Shown here: one piece after another, positions 11,005 through 21,163 of the stretch
How positions within the stretch are numbered: the stretch's first letter is position 1
Layout: every line of letters begins with the position of its first letter
Assembly: GCF_001273755.1 (NCBI RefSeq)
Contig: NZ_LGYA01000005.1
Coordinates: forward strand, 351,779 to 415,778
Source: Peribacillus butanolivorans
Lineage (GTDB): Bacteria > Bacillota > Bacilli > Bacillales > DSM-1321
Direction: 5' to 3'
Length of the DNA: 64,000 nt
Position numbers and translations under genes: made by a program
The notes under the pieces: model-generated
Told to the model about the DNA's origin: nothing
What the model saw: only the letters and a program-made list of their open reading frames with translations
The model's database searches: none

Positions 11005-11940
11005 ATGGCAAAAGTCCGTACAAAGGATATAGTTGATGCATTCGGTCTAGAACTTATCAGCGGAGAAGAAGGAATTAATCGCCCAATTGTCACTAGTGAT
11101 TTATCTCGTCCAGGACTTGAAATAGCTGGTTTTTTTGATTATTATCCTGCGGATCGAGTACAGCTCTTAGGTATGACGGAGATGTCGTTTTTTAATCGAC
11201 TGAATGAGCCGGATCGAATACAGAGGATGGAAGAACTATGTAGGGACTTTACACCAGGCATTATCATTACGCGTGGTCAGGAAGTGCCAATAGAGTTGAT
11301 TGAAGCATCTGAGCGGGAGTCCGTTCCTGTGATGAGATCTAATATGAAGACTACTAGGTTATACAGCCGTCTGACCAACTTCCTTGAAAGCAGATTAGCA
11401 CCAACTACAGCCGTTCATGGTGTATTAGTAGATATCTATGGCTTAGGGGTATTGATTACTGGAAAAAGCGGGGTCGGTAAAAGTGAGACAGCGCTTGAAT
11501 TAGTAAAACGGGGCCATCGACTTGTTGCAGATGACTGCGTAGAAATCCGCCAGGAAGATCAGGATACGCTAGTCGGGAATGCTCCTGATTTGATTGAACA
11601 TCTTCTGGAAATCCGAGGGTTAGGAATCATTAACGTAATGACGCTATTTGGGGCCGGTGCTGTCCGGAGCAATAAAAAAATCTCGATAGTCATTAATCTT
11701 GAACTATGGGAAAAAAATAAGCAATATGACCGGGTTGGTCTTGATGAAGAAAAAATGAAAATTATTGATACGGAAGTTACAAAAATAACCGTACCTGTCC
11801 GCCCTGGACGAAATTTAGCTGTAATTATTGAAGTGGCAGCCATGAACTATCGTCTAAAACGGATGGGCGTAAATGCTGCAGAACAATTTTCAGATCGTTT
11901 GAATCATGCGATTGCAGAACCGGATCATGATGAATTTTAA
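11005..11940 (+). CDS. hprK: HPr kinase/phosphorylase
   Basis: Bifunctional enzyme that phosphorylates or dephosphorylates Ser46 of HPr and Crh in response to glycolytic intermediates, and so sets CcpA-dependent catabolite control. 311 residues. N-terminal domain to ~130, then the kinase domain with the P-loop GKSGVGKS at 153-160 and the HprK signature [10 protein letters not shown] near 203. Start ATG 11005 (MAKVRTKD) fits AGGAGG at 10991; the upstream GTG would put the ribosome site inside the gene. First gene of hprK-lgt-yvoD-ppaX-yvoF, the same order as B. subtilis. Its target Crh is encoded at 30862. Confidence 0.97.
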   Translation: MAKVRTKDIVDAFGLELISGEEGINRPIVTSDLSRPGLEIAGFFDYYPADRVQLLGMTEMSFFNRLNEPDRIQRMEELCRDFTPGIIITRGQEVPIELIEASERESVPVMRSNMKTTRLYSRLTNFLESRLAPTTAVHGVLVDIYGLGVLITGKSGVGKSETALELVKRGHRLVADDCVEIRQEDQDTLVGNAPDLIEHLLEIRGLGIINVMTLFGAGAVRSNKKISIVINLELWEKNKQYDRVGLDEEKMKIIDTEVTKITVPVRPGRNLAVIIEVAAMNYRLKRMGVNAAEQFSDRLNHAIAEPDHDEF

Positions 11941-11971
11941 TGAATAGGTATATAGGAAAAGAGGGGACGAA

Positions 11972-12784
11972 ATGGAACAAGCTATACAGCCGTTGAATCC
12001 GATTGCAATTGATCTCGGGCCAATTCAGATACATTGGTATGGTCTAATTATCGGTTTCGGTGTATTACTAGGTCTTATTATTGCTTTAAGGGAATGTGAG
12101 CGCAGAGGTCTTGATAAAGAAATATTTACAGATATGATATTGTTTGCTGTTCCAATTGCGATTATTTGTGCACGTATTTATTATGTCATCTTCCAGTGGG
12201 AGTACTATTCACAAAATCCTGGGGATATCATTAAGATATGGAATGGTGGAATTGCAATCCATGGTGCGTTAATTGGTTCGGTGCTTACCGCGATAGTCTT
12301 TGCTAAGGTGAAGAAAGTCTCGTTCTGGAAGCTGGCGGATATCGCTGCACCGAGTTTATTGTTAGGTCAGGCAATTGGCCGTTGGGGTAATTTTATGAAT
12401 CAGGAAGCGCATGGAGGAGAAGTAACAAGAGCGTTCTTGGAAAATATGCATCTGCCTGAATTCATTATTAACCAAATGTACATAAATGGAACTTACTATC
12501 ATCCAACCTTTTTGTACGAATCGGTTTGGAATATTATCGGTGTAATTATTCTTCTAAGTTTACGTAAAGTGAACCTGCGTAGGGGCGAGCTATTTTTAAC
12601 GTATGTATTATGGTATTCTATTGGCCGTTATTACATTGAAGGGCTACGGACAGATAGCTTGATGTTAACGGAGTCACTTCGTATCGCACAAGTGATTTCC
12701 ATTGTGTTGGTCGTCGTTGCTATTGCATTAGTAATCTTTAGAAGAGTCCGTGGATATGCTGAGAAAAGATATTTAGATGCATAG
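11972..12784 (+). CDS. lgt: prolipoprotein diacylglyceryl transferase
   Basis: Membrane enzyme that transfers diacylglycerol from phosphatidylglycerol to the lipobox Cys of prolipoproteins. 270 residues, about seven membrane helices, and the family signature [10 protein letters not shown] at 136-145 with the essential Arg. Lipoprotein substrates in this window are the carboxypeptidase at 42062 (LLAGC) and TctC at 62287 (LSLGAC). Second gene of the hprK operon, 31 bases after hprK. Confidence 0.97.
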   Translation: MEQAIQPLNPIAIDLGPIQIHWYGLIIGFGVLLGLIIALRECERRGLDKEIFTDMILFAVPIAIICARIYYVIFQWEYYSQNPGDIIKIWNGGIAIHGALIGSVLTAIVFAKVKKVSFWKLADIAAPSLLLGQAIGRWGNFMNQEAHGGEVTRAFLENMHLPEFIINQMYINGTYYHPTFLYESVWNIIGVIILLSLRKVNLRRGELFLTYVLWYSIGRYYIEGLRTDSLMLTESLRIAQVISIVLVVVAIALVIFRRVRGYAEKRYLDA

Positions 12785-12811
12785 AGAATATGTGTAAAGG
12801 GAGAGGGCATA

Positions 12812-13756
12812 GTGATAGTAGACTCGGTTAAAAAGGGGCTCCTTTCTGGCTTGAATACAACTTGGTCATTGGGAAAAGTGATTTTTCCAGTTACGTTGAT
12901 TGTTACCGTGCTTCAATATACACCTGTATTGCCATGGATCATTAACTTGATAGCACCATTGATGAATCTCATCGGCCTTTCTGGTGACGCGGCAATCCCG
13001 CTCGTTCTAGGGAATTTCTTGAACTTATATGCAGCGATTGCAGGCATATTAACGCTAGACCTGACTGTGAAAGAGATATTTATTATCGCTATGATGTTAT
13101 CTTTTTCACATAATTTATTAATTGAATCAGGTGTGGCGATGAAAACTGGTGTCAAGCTGTGGATCATTTTAACTGTACGGATTGGACTGGCGCTTTTGTC
13201 TGCGGTTGTCATCAATCTCGTTTGGCAGGGCGGATCGGAAATGGCACAAGGAATTGCTATCCGGGATACAGCCGAGATTACAGAGGTTGGTGCCATCCTT
13301 TTACATGGGGTTATGCAAGCTCTTTCCGGAATAGCCCAACTGGCGGTTATCGTTATCCCGCTTATGGTCGCCGTTCAAATCATGAAAGATTTAAAATGGC
13401 TAGAAGCTTTCTCAAAAGCTCTTGCTCCTTTTATGAGAGTCTTAGGGATGAAGCCAAATGCCTCTATGCCATTTGTAACAGGGTTGACGCTTGGTCTTGC
13501 ATATGGGGCAGGTGTAATGATTCAAGCAGCGAAAGAAGATAATGTCTCGAAGAAGGATATGACGATTGCATTTATCTTTTTAGTTGCTTGTCATGCTGTT
13601 ATAGAGGATACACTAATTTTTATTCCACTGGGGATTCCGGTTTTGCCGTTATTACTTATCAGATTAATCACCGCTATTGTGCTAACGATGGTGGTCGCTT
13701 ATATTTGGAATCGGACTGACAGTGTGCAGAGGAAGGAAGCCGTATATGAACAGTAA
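12812..13756 (+). CDS. yvoD: nucleoside-recognition (Gate) domain membrane protein, YvoD-like
   Basis: 314 residues, about eight membrane helices, with two Gate-type repeats ([15 protein letters not shown] near 55 and [17 protein letters not shown] near 215) like the spore maturation proteins SpmA/SpmB and the nucleoside transporter gate domain. Biochemical function unknown. It starts at GTG 12812 after GGGAGAGG and lies between lgt and ppaX, as yvoD does in B. subtilis. Its end overlaps ppaX by 11 bases. Confidence 0.75.
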   Translation: MIVDSVKKGLLSGLNTTWSLGKVIFPVTLIVTVLQYTPVLPWIINLIAPLMNLIGLSGDAAIPLVLGNFLNLYAAIAGILTLDLTVKEIFIIAMMLSFSHNLLIESGVAMKTGVKLWIILTVRIGLALLSAVVINLVWQGGSEMAQGIAIRDTAEITEVGAILLHGVMQALSGIAQLAVIVIPLMVAVQIMKDLKWLEAFSKALAPFMRVLGMKPNASMPFVTGLTLGLAYGAGVMIQAAKEDNVSKKDMTIAFIFLVACHAVIEDTLIFIPLGIPVLPLLLIRLITAIVLTMVVAYIWNRTDSVQRKEAVYEQ

Positions 13757-14414
13757 AATAACTACATTATTATTTGACCTTGATGGAACGTTAATCAATA
13801 CTATTGAATTGATTATCGACTCTTTTACAAAAACTTTAGATCATTATTGTCCGGGACAGTTCAAGCGGGAGGATATTATTCCATTTATCGGCCCGACTTT
13901 GGTTGATACGTTTTCGTCTATAGATCCGGAACGTATAGATGAAATGATCGCTTTCTATAGGGAGAACAATTGGAAGAATCATGATTTACTTGTGACACAG
14001 TATGACGGTGTGTTTGAAACAATTCAAACTTTGAAGCAGAGTGGCTATAAATTGGCGGTCGTTACGACGAAGAAACGTGATGTCGTCGAAAAAGGCCTGC
14101 GTTTAAGCAAACTTGACCAATTCTTTGAAGTCGTGGTCACTCTGGATGATGTGGAAAAAGCCAAGCCGGATCCAGAGCCGCTGGTAAAAGCGTTAAACCA
14201 ACTCGGTTCGGTTCCTGAAGAGGCAATCATGGTTGGAGACAGTTATCATGATATTCTTGGCGGGAAAAATGCGGGTACCAAAACAGCGGGTGTCGCGTGG
14301 TCGATTAGAGGACGTGAATTTTTAGAAAGCTATCATCCTGACTATATGCTAGAGCAAATGGCTGACTTACTGAATATCATAGAGATTGAAAAGCATACAG
14401 AGGTTAGAAAATGA
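13746..14414 (+). CDS. ppaX: pyrophosphatase PpaX (HAD superfamily)
   Basis: Hydrolyses the pyrophosphate released by HprK when it uses pyrophosphate/phosphate to dephosphorylate P-Ser-HPr, which explains its place in this operon. 222 residues, HAD fold: motif I DLDGT at 11-15, motif II VVTTKK, and motif III/IV KPDPEPL and MVGDSYHD. Start ATG 13746 has GGAAGG about 8 bases upstream, inside the end of yvoD. Its stop overlaps the yvoF start (ATGA). Confidence 0.92.
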   Translation: MNSKITTLLFDLDGTLINTIELIIDSFTKTLDHYCPGQFKREDIIPFIGPTLVDTFSSIDPERIDEMIAFYRENNWKNHDLLVTQYDGVFETIQTLKQSGYKLAVVTTKKRDVVEKGLRLSKLDQFFEVVVTLDDVEKAKPDPEPLVKALNQLGSVPEEAIMVGDSYHDILGGKNAGTKTAGVAWSIRGREFLESYHPDYMLEQMADLLNIIEIEKHTEVRK

Positions 14415-14929
14415 GACGTACGACCCGCTATCCGGTAGAAGGGGCTAATTCACTTTGGCATGTGTATAAGACCGTACCATTCTGGAAAGTCGTGAAGAAC
14501 TTTGTGGTGATTCAGTTAGCGCGTTATACACCGTTTTTAAGCATGAAGAATTGGCTTTACAGGACTTTTTTACATATGAAAGTTGGAAAGCATACTTCAT
14601 TCGCCTTGATGGTCATGCCGGATGTGATGTTTCCAGAAAAAATATCTGTGGGGAAAAATACTGTTATCGGCTATAATACGACGATTCTTGCTCATGAATA
14701 TTTAATTAATGAATATCGGTTAGGAGAAGTCGTGATTGGAGACGAAGTATTGATTGGAGCCAATTCAACTATTCTCCCAGGACTGACAATTGGAAATGGA
14801 TCGATTGTCTCTGCTGGTACACTAGTCCATAAAGATGTTCCCGAGGGAGCTTTTGTCGGAGGAAATCCAATGAAAATTATTTATACAAAAGAGGAAATGC
14901 TGAATCGGGAACAGCAAACTTCTTTATGA
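14411..14929 (+). CDS. yvoF: left-handed beta-helix acyltransferase, YvoF-like
   Basis: 172 residues of the hexapeptide-repeat acetyltransferase type: repeated [ILV]-G-x-x turns ([54 protein letters not shown]) form the acyl-CoA-binding helix. The acceptor is unknown. Last gene of the hprK operon, translationally coupled to ppaX by an ATGA overlap, and followed by a terminator. Confidence 0.78.
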   Translation: MRRTTRYPVEGANSLWHVYKTVPFWKVVKNFVVIQLARYTPFLSMKNWLYRTFLHMKVGKHTSFALMVMPDVMFPEKISVGKNTVIGYNTTILAHEYLINEYRLGEVVIGDEVLIGANSTILPGLTIGNGSIVSAGTLVHKDVPEGAFVGGNPMKIIYTKEEMLNREQQTSL

Positions 14930-14935
14930 AAATAA

Positions 14936-14967
14936 GGACTTGCCATTCTATGTGGCAGGTCCTTTTT
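14936..14967 (+). terminator. hprK operon terminator
   Basis: GGACTTGCCA and TGGCAGGTCC with five T following. Confidence 0.85.
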
Positions 14968-15109
14968 AATGTAATTTTGGGTATAGTGAAGTCAATTCAT
15001 TCTTTATTTGGCCGATGAATTCGTCAATCGATATATTCTCTTCGTTAGTTGTAGTATTATACGTATTTTTTAATATTTGAAAAAACTTTTCCTGAGCTTC
15101 TTTATCCAT
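14966..15109 (-). CDS. small hypothetical protein (47 aa)
   Basis: A short minus-strand frame starting ATG 15109 (MDKEAQEKFFQILKNTY) and ending SLYPKLH. TAGGAGGA lies 11 bases upstream, a strong ribosome site at slightly long spacing. The product is acidic with no membrane segment and a helical pattern. It lies directly downstream of the sortase gene on the same strand, separated by a strong hairpin. I do not recognise the family. Coding status rests on the ribosome site and the clean frame only. Confidence 0.5.
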   Translation of the reverse strand: MDKEAQEKFFQILKNTYNTTTNEENISIDEFIGQIKNELTSLYPKLH

Positions 15110-15141
15110 TTTGAATTTGTCCTCCTACCCTTTTTTTATGG

Positions 15142-15172
15142 AGAGAGGGCTGCAAAAGCATGCAGCCCTCAT
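15142..15172. terminator. hairpin after the sortase gene
   Basis: GAGGGCTGCA pairs perfectly with TGCAGCCCTC around a 6-base loop, immediately after the sortase stop. The better T tract is on the plus strand (ATTTTTAAT), so termination of the minus-strand sortase transcript may be incomplete. Confidence 0.6.
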
Positions 15173-15174
15173 TT

Positions 15175-15810
15175 TTAATTGTCTATTTCAGATTTAAGTA
15201 AATCAGCGATGAGTACATACCTTTCAGGTGCATTACCAATATATGAGAATGGGTAGCAGGTTGTTACAGTAAGTGTGGATTTAGGCTTGGGAACAATCAC
15301 CGTACGGTCATCAGCATCGACGATACGGACCTTCCTCACTTTATAGGTAAACGTGCCAGCTTCTGTTTTGGTAATAAGCAAGTCACCTTTTCCAACTTCA
15401 CCAAGTTTTCTGAAAATGGTATCTCGATGTCCAGATAAAACGGAATTATCCATCTCACCTGGTAGGACCGACTCAGCGAAATGGCCGACACCCTTTTCAA
15501 GTTCATCTTCATTCGTTCCATGGTAGATCGGAAGTGTTGCCTCAAGCTTTGGAATATAAAGCTCACCTATTAAATCACCTGTTTCCGGTCGTGTATCATA
15601 TAGTTCATCCTCGTCCGGAGTATCAGCCTTTATTTCAGGGTGTTTAGCTGTTGCCTCAGTTGTTTCAGATTTATTCCATTTATATATGGCATATCCTTTT
15701 AACAGTGTATAAGCGTTCGTCGTTGTAAAATAAAAACCCACGATCAAAAAGCAAGCCGCAGTGGCAATCAACCATCTTTTTTTGTGCTTAGAATGCCTAT
15801 TTTCGCTCAT
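15175..15810 (-). CDS. srtD: class D sortase
   Basis: Membrane-anchored transpeptidase that cuts LPxTA-type motifs and links surface proteins to peptidoglycan. 211 residues: cytoplasmic basic N-terminus, membrane helix at ~12-30, linker, and catalytic domain with His128 (SGHRDT), Cys185 (TTCYPF) and Arg197 (APERYV). Start ATG 15810 lies one base after the stop of the upstream gene, so translation is probably coupled; the longer ORF start at 15852 lacks a ribosome site. The neighbouring gene encodes the obvious substrate (LPKTA). Confidence 0.88.
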   Translation of the reverse strand: MSENRHSKHKKRWLIATAACFLIVGFYFTTTNAYTLLKGYAIYKWNKSETTEATAKHPEIKADTPDEDELYDTRPETGDLIGELYIPKLEATLPIYHGTNEDELEKGVGHFAESVLPGEMDNSVLSGHRDTIFRKLGEVGKGDLLITKTEAGTFTYKVRKVRIVDADDRTVIVPKPKSTLTVTTCYPFSYIGNAPERYVLIADLLKSEIDN

Positions 15811-15811
15811 T

Positions 15812-16867
15812 TTACTTAACGAGTCTCGCTTTTCTAAATAATCCAAATGCAAAGGCTATCATGATTAAACCGATTAATGATCCGAATAGGTAATTTCCAG
15901 CTGTTTTAGGCAACACTCCGCCTTTTACAGTTTTATGTGTGGGTTTCTTCTTTATTTTTTTTACATCCACCACTTTAGATATTACCTCAGTAGACTGTTT
16001 TAGGTCATTACCGGTTTCTTTTACTAAATTGGAACCAATCATTTCACCTGTCAATTTAAAATCTAGTAAAAGGTTGCCGCTTAAATCATAGATTGAAACT
16101 AGTAAACTAGCATTCGTCAATTCATCAAGCTTGAATAATGCTTCAAGGGATAGGTTTGTGGTGACACCGTCCTGTATTAAGGCAAATTTGAATTGAATTT
16201 GTAGCAAGCTTTGCAAATCATTATAAATCGAAAGCAATTCCGCTACTTGTTCCGCAGACAATTCATCAATTGTTTCAAAATATTCGAATTGGTCCATCCT
16301 ATCGGAAATCGCCATTAGACGATCTTCAAAAGCTGGGTCCTCGACGATGGGTAAAAGGTGGTTCATGAATCTTTCAAGCTCTTCGTCTTTAAGACCGATC
16401 TCAGTAAAGAGTCCATCCATTAAATCGAGCATCTCTTCCTCATCATATTCCATGTCTTCCTCATCATAATCCATTTCTAAATTAATTAGATCTTCAATGT
16501 CATAAATGAAGTGGAAGGTATCGATAATGGATTCTCCCTCTTCAAGTTCGCCGTATTCAATTAATAAGTCCGTAAGTTCTTCTTCGGTCATTTCATATTC
16601 ATTAAGCAGATTATGTAAAGTCTCAGGAGTGACAGTAGGTCCTAACGTATCACGCAGCTCTGCTACCGATTCTAACTCATCTAATGTCAAGTCGTAGTAT
16701 GCTAAATAATCTTCCAGTTCAACTTGTGTCATTCTTATTTCAGTCAGATATGCTTTCAGCTCATCCTGGTTAATCATAGTTGCGGCAAAGCTCTTTGTTC
16801 CGCTAAAACCAAGCGAAAAAAGAACGACACATGCAACAAAAAACGAAAAAATTCTCTTCAATCTCAT
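15812..16867 (-). CDS. processed acidic surface protein with LPKTA sorting signal
   Basis: 351 residues. Signal peptide at 1-29 (basic start, hydrophobic core, SFAA). The mature part is strongly acidic, with Asp/Glu clusters at ~130-150 (DYDEEDMEYDEEEMLDL) and repeated short helices of the type T..ELE.YL and T.EELTDLL. Near the C-terminus comes a Lys-rich spacer (KKIKKKPTHK), then LPKTAG, a membrane segment and the basic tail RKARLVK. This matches the LPXTA acidic surface proteins that occur next to class D sortases. It is cotranscribed with the sortase. Function of the mature protein is unknown; binding of cations or cationic peptides is a guess. Confidence 0.8.
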   Translation of the reverse strand: MRLKRIFSFFVACVVLFSLGFSGTKSFAATMINQDELKAYLTEIRMTQVELEDYLAYYDLTLDELESVAELRDTLGPTVTPETLHNLLNEYEMTEEELTDLLIEYGELEEGESIIDTFHFIYDIEDLINLEMDYDEEDMEYDEEEMLDLMDGLFTEIGLKDEELERFMNHLLPIVEDPAFEDRLMAISDRMDQFEYFETIDELSAEQVAELLSIYNDLQSLLQIQFKFALIQDGVTTNLSLEALFKLDELTNASLLVSIYDLSGNLLLDFKLTGEMIGSNLVKETGNDLKQSTEVISKVVDVKKIKKKPTHKTVKGGVLPKTAGNYLFGSLIGLIMIAFAFGLFRKARLVK

Positions 16868-17356
16868 TTCCCCCTAAAATAAAATAATACTAATCTCCTA
16901 AAAAGTATAAGACAGCCTAAACAAAAGGTATACATCAATAACAAAGATTGGTTGAAGATAGGTGTATAGGTCTAGGGAATAGGATCTAATCCTTTGCTTT
17001 TTATTCCAAAAACTTGCTGCTGTAAGATCAGTAACCGTTATTTATTTTGGGAAATAGGGTCAGGCACCTTTTTCTTGACGGGAGATGGGGCCAGGAGTAA
17101 ACTATTAATAACTTCATCTTGTTACCATATTAGCGAACTAAAGTGATTTAATAGATTATTTCGAGTATTTATATGATTATGTTATTTTTTTTGATACTAT
17201 TTTATATGTTAGCCCAGTGGGTTTTAAGTGTTTTATCTTGGAAAGATAATTGTATATACAAAAATGAATACTTGTAATGACATTGGTTTTTGCTTAAAGG
17301 CGGACCGATTGGAAATATATATATAAAGTAACCATTATTCAAAAGGATGTGCAGTC
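16868..17356. other. intergenic region between the surface protein and hisZ
   Basis: About 490 bases with no supported gene. It contains two GGGTC-type repeat copies (17049-17073 and 17078-17096), listed separately. It must also hold the divergent promoters of the sortase operon and the his operon, but no clear -35/-10 pair, T-box or leader peptide was seen. Confidence 0.5.
17049..17096. repeat. two copies of a GGGAAAT-GGGTC intergenic repeat
   Basis: GGGAAATAGGGTCAGGCACC followed 9 bases later by GGGAGATGGGGCCAGG. Related copies sit at 20463-20482 and 20539-20558 on either side of the hisD-hisB junction. Confidence 0.6.
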
Positions 17357-18541
17357 GTGACTAAGCCATTTATGTTTGAGAAACCGTTAGGCATGAGAGA
17401 TACACTGCCGGTGCTGTATGAAACGAAAGCCTCGGTCCGAAATAAAATGAGTGATGAAATCAAGAAGTGGGGTTATCAATTTATTGAAACGCCTACTTTG
17501 GAATATTATGAAACAATTGGTGAAGCTTCGGCTATTTTGGATCAGCAGTTGTTTAAACTGCTTGATTCTCAGGGACATACGCTTGTACTTCGACCGGATA
17601 TGACAGCCCCTATTGCACGGGTTGCGGCATCCAAACTGTTAAAACAGCAAATACCGCTTCGCCTTGCCTATTCAGCAAATGTGTACCGTGCTCAGCAGCG
17701 TGAAGGCGGCCGACCAGCAGAATTCGAACAGATTGGTATTGAATGTATCGGAAATAAGTCAATCTGTGCCGACGCTGAAATGATTGCGTTACTGGCAGAT
17801 GTTTTAAAGGCATCCGGACTTCAGGAATTTAAGATTTCCATTGGTCATATCGGATTTTTACAGGAATTTTTCTTGAGCATTCTAGGTACGGAAAAAAGAG
17901 CCTCTGTATTAAGGAAGTTTTTATATGAGAAGAATTATGTAGGTTTTAGGGAGCATGTAAAATCACTGCCGCTTTCATCTATTGATAAACAAAGGCTCAT
18001 CGAGTTTATTTCATTAAGAGGTAGTGAAGGCACGCTGACAAAAGCTTTGGATTTGGTTGAAAACAACAAAGGACAAGATTCTTTAGGTGAACTGAAGGAA
18101 TTATCTGCGCAGTTGAAAGAATTTGGCGTGGCTCAATATGTGAGCTTTGATTTAACATTAGTCAGCCATATGAGCTATTACACAGGAACTTTATTTGAAG
18201 TGTATGCAGATCAAGTAGGTTCACCAATCGGTAATGGTGGCCGCTACGATAACCTGCTTGAAAAATTCGGCTGGAATGCTTCTGCTACGGGTTTTGCCAT
18301 CCGTGTGGATCGTCTTGCTGAAGCACTTGGGGAACCTATGCAGCCTGTTGCGCCGGAATGTATTTTATTCACTCCCGAACGCAGAATGGAAGCACTTGAT
18401 TTTGCAAAATCAAAACGATCTGAAGGAAAACGGGTGACGATTCAAGATATCACGGTCGTTCAAAATGTTGATGCGTTTACAAGAACGTTTTCGGAAGTGC
18501 ATTTATTTGTGGGGAATGGAGGGAATGGAAAAGATGAATAA
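17357..18541 (+). CDS. hisZ: ATP phosphoribosyltransferase regulatory subunit
   Basis: Histidyl-tRNA-synthetase-like protein without tRNA charging activity; it pairs with the short HisG to form the active, histidine-regulated first enzyme of histidine synthesis. 394 residues, with class II synthetase-like motifs [11 protein letters not shown] near 79 and [20 protein letters not shown] near 110, and [14 protein letters not shown] near 292. GTG start after AAAGGATG. It overlaps hisG by 8 bases. Confidence 0.95.
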   Translation: MTKPFMFEKPLGMRDTLPVLYETKASVRNKMSDEIKKWGYQFIETPTLEYYETIGEASAILDQQLFKLLDSQGHTLVLRPDMTAPIARVAASKLLKQQIPLRLAYSANVYRAQQREGGRPAEFEQIGIECIGNKSICADAEMIALLADVLKASGLQEFKISIGHIGFLQEFFLSILGTEKRASVLRKFLYEKNYVGFREHVKSLPLSSIDKQRLIEFISLRGSEGTLTKALDLVENNKGQDSLGELKELSAQLKEFGVAQYVSFDLTLVSHMSYYTGTLFEVYADQVGSPIGNGGRYDNLLEKFGWNASATGFAIRVDRLAEALGEPMQPVAPECILFTPERRMEALDFAKSKRSEGKRVTIQDITVVQNVDAFTRTFSEVHLFVGNGGNGKDE

Positions 18542-19163
18542 TAGCTTTTTAACAATTGCGATGCCTAAAGGGAGAATCTTTGAAGAAGCGGCAGAGCTAT
18601 TAAGAAAGGCCGGTTTCCGTCTACCTCCTGAGTTTGATGATTCCCGGAAATTAATTCTTGAAGTAGAAGAGGAGAATCTACGTTTCATTTTAGCTAAACC
18701 GATGGATGTTGTAACCTATGTGGAACACGGTGTAGCGGACATTGGAATTGCAGGTAAGGATGTTATGTTAGAGGAAGAACGAGATGTATATGAGTTACTT
18801 GATTTGAAAATCAGTGCCTGCTACTTAGCTGTTGCCGGTCTTCCTGGTACGAAAATTAGCGACATCGCGCCCAAAATAGCCAGTAAATATCCAAATGTGG
18901 CCTCTAGTTATTTCCGTGAACAGGGAGAGCAAGTCGAAATTATTAAATTGAACGGATCGATTGAGTTAGCTCCTTTAATTGGCTTAGCTGAACGAATTGT
19001 GGATATCGTTTCAACGGGACAGACGTTGAAGGAAAACGGTCTTGTTGAATATGCGAAAATTGCTGATGTGACTTCAAGGTTGGTGGCAAACCCTGTCAGC
19101 TACAGGATAAAAGAAGCAAGGATTACTGAAATTGTGGATCGCTTAGCAGAAATTATAGAATAG
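18534..19163 (+). CDS. hisG: ATP phosphoribosyltransferase catalytic subunit (short form)
   Basis: Catalyses the first step of histidine synthesis, ATP + PRPP to phosphoribosyl-ATP. 209 residues, the short form that needs His[15 protein letters not shown] at the N-terminus, [14 protein letters not shown], and the PRPP-binding [14 protein letters not shown] stretch. ATG 18534 ([13 protein letters not shown]) is 10 bases after GGAGGG; two earlier in-frame ATGs overlap that ribosome site. Confidence 0.95.
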   Translation: MNNSFLTIAMPKGRIFEEAAELLRKAGFRLPPEFDDSRKLILEVEEENLRFILAKPMDVVTYVEHGVADIGIAGKDVMLEEERDVYELLDLKISACYLAVAGLPGTKISDIAPKIASKYPNVASSYFREQGEQVEIIKLNGSIELAPLIGLAERIVDIVSTGQTLKENGLVEYAKIADVTSRLVANPVSYRIKEARITEIVDRLAEIIE

Positions 19164-19190
19164 TAAAAGAATCGCTAATGAGGTGAGCGT

Positions 19191-20471
19191 ATGAAAATTG
19201 AACGGTTAGCAGAAGGAATTTCACTGAAGCGCTCGGTTGATGCAGGTACGGCTGATCAACGAAAAGCGGTTCAGGATATTATTTATGATGTAAGAAAAAG
19301 CGGAAACGCCGCTTTATATAATTATACTGAGCGTTTTGATGGTGTAAGTCTTGAGGAATTACTCGTTTCCGAACAGGAAATTGAAGAAGCAACAGCAGCG
19401 TTAACAGTAGAGCAGCTTGCAATAATCCAAGAAGCGGCAGATAATATTCGATTGTTTCACGAGAAACAAATTCGCAATTCATGGATTACCACTGATGATA
19501 CGGGAACAATGCTTGGACAAAAATTAACACCTCTTGATGCGGTTGGAGTGTATGTCCCAGGTGGCACAGCAGCATACCCTTCATCTGTACTGATGAACAC
19601 AATGCCGGCTAAAGCTGCAGGGGTGGAACGAATCGTTATGGTATCTCCTCCAGGAAAAGATGGAAAATTGACGCCAGCGGTTTTAGCGGCAGCGAAAATT
19701 GCAGGAGTGACAGAGATCTATAAGGTTGGAGGCGCTCAGGCTATAGCGGCTCTTGCTTATGGGACAGAAACAATTGTGAAAGTTGATAAAATAGTAGGTC
19801 CAGGAAATATATATGTGGCGTTAGCAAAACGGGAAGTATTTGGGGACGTTGCCATCGATATGATTGCCGGGCCTAGCGAAATAGCCGTGTTAGCTGACGA
19901 TTCGGCAATTGCTTCAGAAGTGGCAGCGGACTTGCTATCACAGGCAGAGCATGATGCACGTGCTTGCAGTGTTCTGGTGACGACTTCAATGGAGCTGGCT
20001 GAAGAAGTGTCAGCGGAAGTGAACAAGCAGGTAGCGTTACTTCCACGCCGTGATATTGCAGCTGCATCCATTAACGATTATGGACGAATTGTTGTATGCG
20101 AAAATATGGTGGAAGCTGTTGGTGCCATCAACGAACTGGCACCAGAGCATTTAGAAATTGTGACATATAATTCACTCGAAGTAATGGCTAAAATTCGCCA
20201 TGCAGGGGCCATCTTTATTGGTCGCTTTAGTTCGGAGCCAGTCGGTGATTATTTTGCAGGCCCAAACCATGTGTTGCCTACTAATGGGACGGCCCGCTTT
20301 TCCAGCCCGCTGAATGTGGATGATTTCCAAAAAAAGTCCAGCATCATCATGTACAGCGAAACCGCCTTCCGTCAAAATGCGGAGAAAATCGCTGCCTTTG
20401 CCCGCATGGAAGGCCTCGAAGCTCATGCCCGCGCAATCGAATCTCGCGGTGCGAATAAACTTGGGAAATAA
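19191..20471 (+). CDS. hisD: histidinol dehydrogenase
   Basis: Zinc enzyme that oxidises histidinol to histidine in two NAD-dependent steps. 426 residues. Visible motifs: VGVYVPGGTAAYPSSVLMN, the signature KVGGAQAIAALAYGTETI..VDKIVGPGN, the zinc-ligand stretch SQAEHDARA, and EPVGDYFAGPNHVLPT. Its last codons and stop (GGG AAA TAA) lie within a copy of the GGGAAAT repeat, so the repeat appears to have shaped the gene end. Confidence 0.96.
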   Translation: MKIERLAEGISLKRSVDAGTADQRKAVQDIIYDVRKSGNAALYNYTERFDGVSLEELLVSEQEIEEATAALTVEQLAIIQEAADNIRLFHEKQIRNSWITTDDTGTMLGQKLTPLDAVGVYVPGGTAAYPSSVLMNTMPAKAAGVERIVMVSPPGKDGKLTPAVLAAAKIAGVTEIYKVGGAQAIAALAYGTETIVKVDKIVGPGNIYVALAKREVFGDVAIDMIAGPSEIAVLADDSAIASEVAADLLSQAEHDARACSVLVTTSMELAEEVSAEVNKQVALLPRRDIAAASINDYGRIVVCENMVEAVGAINELAPEHLEIVTYNSLEVMAKIRHAGAIFIGRFSSEPVGDYFAGPNHVLPTNGTARFSSPLNVDDFQKKSSIIMYSETAFRQNAEKIAAFARMEGLEAHARAIESRGANKLGK

Positions 20472-20558
20472 GGCCTGACCCCTGAAAATAATACGGAAAA
20501 CATTGATATAAAAGTATTTGTAATGCATTTTTGCATCTGGGAAATGGGGTCTGACCCC
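20463..20558. repeat. paired GGGAAAT-CTGACCCC repeats at the hisD-hisB junction
   Basis: GGGAAATAAGGCCTGACCCC (20463-20482, including the hisD stop) and GGGAAATGGGGTCTGACCCC (20539-20558) match at 17 of 20 bases in direct orientation. The second also contains a GGGGTC/GACCCC palindrome just before the hisB ribosome site. Confidence 0.75.
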
Positions 20559-20575
20559 AATGAGGAGGAGTTGTA

Positions 20576-21163
20576 ATGGAGCGTTTTGCTAGTGTGGAGC
20601 GGAAGACGAATGAGACTGATATTAGCTTGAAGTTTGGTGTAGATGGGGAAGGGAATTCCTCAATTATGACGGGTGTTCCGTTTATGACGCATATGCTTGA
20701 TTTGTTCACGAAGCACGGGAAGTTTGATTTGACCGTTGATGCGAAGGGCGATACAGAAGTCGATGATCATCATACAACTGAAGATATTGGTATTTGCTTA
20801 GGTCAAACATTATTGGAAGCTCTTGGAGACAAGCGTGGTATAAAGCGTTACGGAAATGCTTTCGTGCCTATGGATGAAGCACTTGCGCAGGTTGTCATCG
20901 ATTTAAGTAATCGGCCGCATCTTGAGTTACGTGCAGAGTTTCCTTCACAAAAGGTTGGTACCTTCGATACTGAATTAGTGCACGAGTTCCTTTGGAAGTT
21001 TGCGCTTGAAGCCCGGATGAACCTTCATGTTGTCGTTCATTACGGTCACAACACGCATCATATGATTGAGGCGATATTTAAAGCGCTTGGGCGAGCATTG
21101 GACGAAGCTACTACCATTGATCCTCGGGTTAAAGGTATTCCTTCAACGAAAGGAATGTTGTAA
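20576..21163 (+). CDS. hisB: imidazoleglycerol-phosphate dehydratase
   Basis: Manganese enzyme for the sixth step of histidine synthesis. 195 residues with the metal-binding HHTTEDIGICLGQ and HNTHHMIEAIFKALGRAL motifs. AGGAGGAG ribosome site. The 104-base gap before it, filled by repeat sequence, is the only loose spacing in the operon. Confidence 0.96.
   Translation: MERFASVERKTNETDISLKFGVDGEGNSSIMTGVPFMTHMLDLFTKHGKFDLTVDAKGDTEVDDHHTTEDIGICLGQTLLEALGDKRGIKRYGNAFVPMDEALAQVVIDLSNRPHLELRAEFPSQKVGTFDTELVHEFLWKFALEARMNLHVVVHYGHNTHHMIEAIFKALGRALDEATTIDPRVKGIPSTKGML

Noticed and set aside
16868..17356. T-box or leader-peptide attenuator for the his operon
   Set aside because: No T-box sequence AGGGTGGNACCRCG and no His-rich leader frame.
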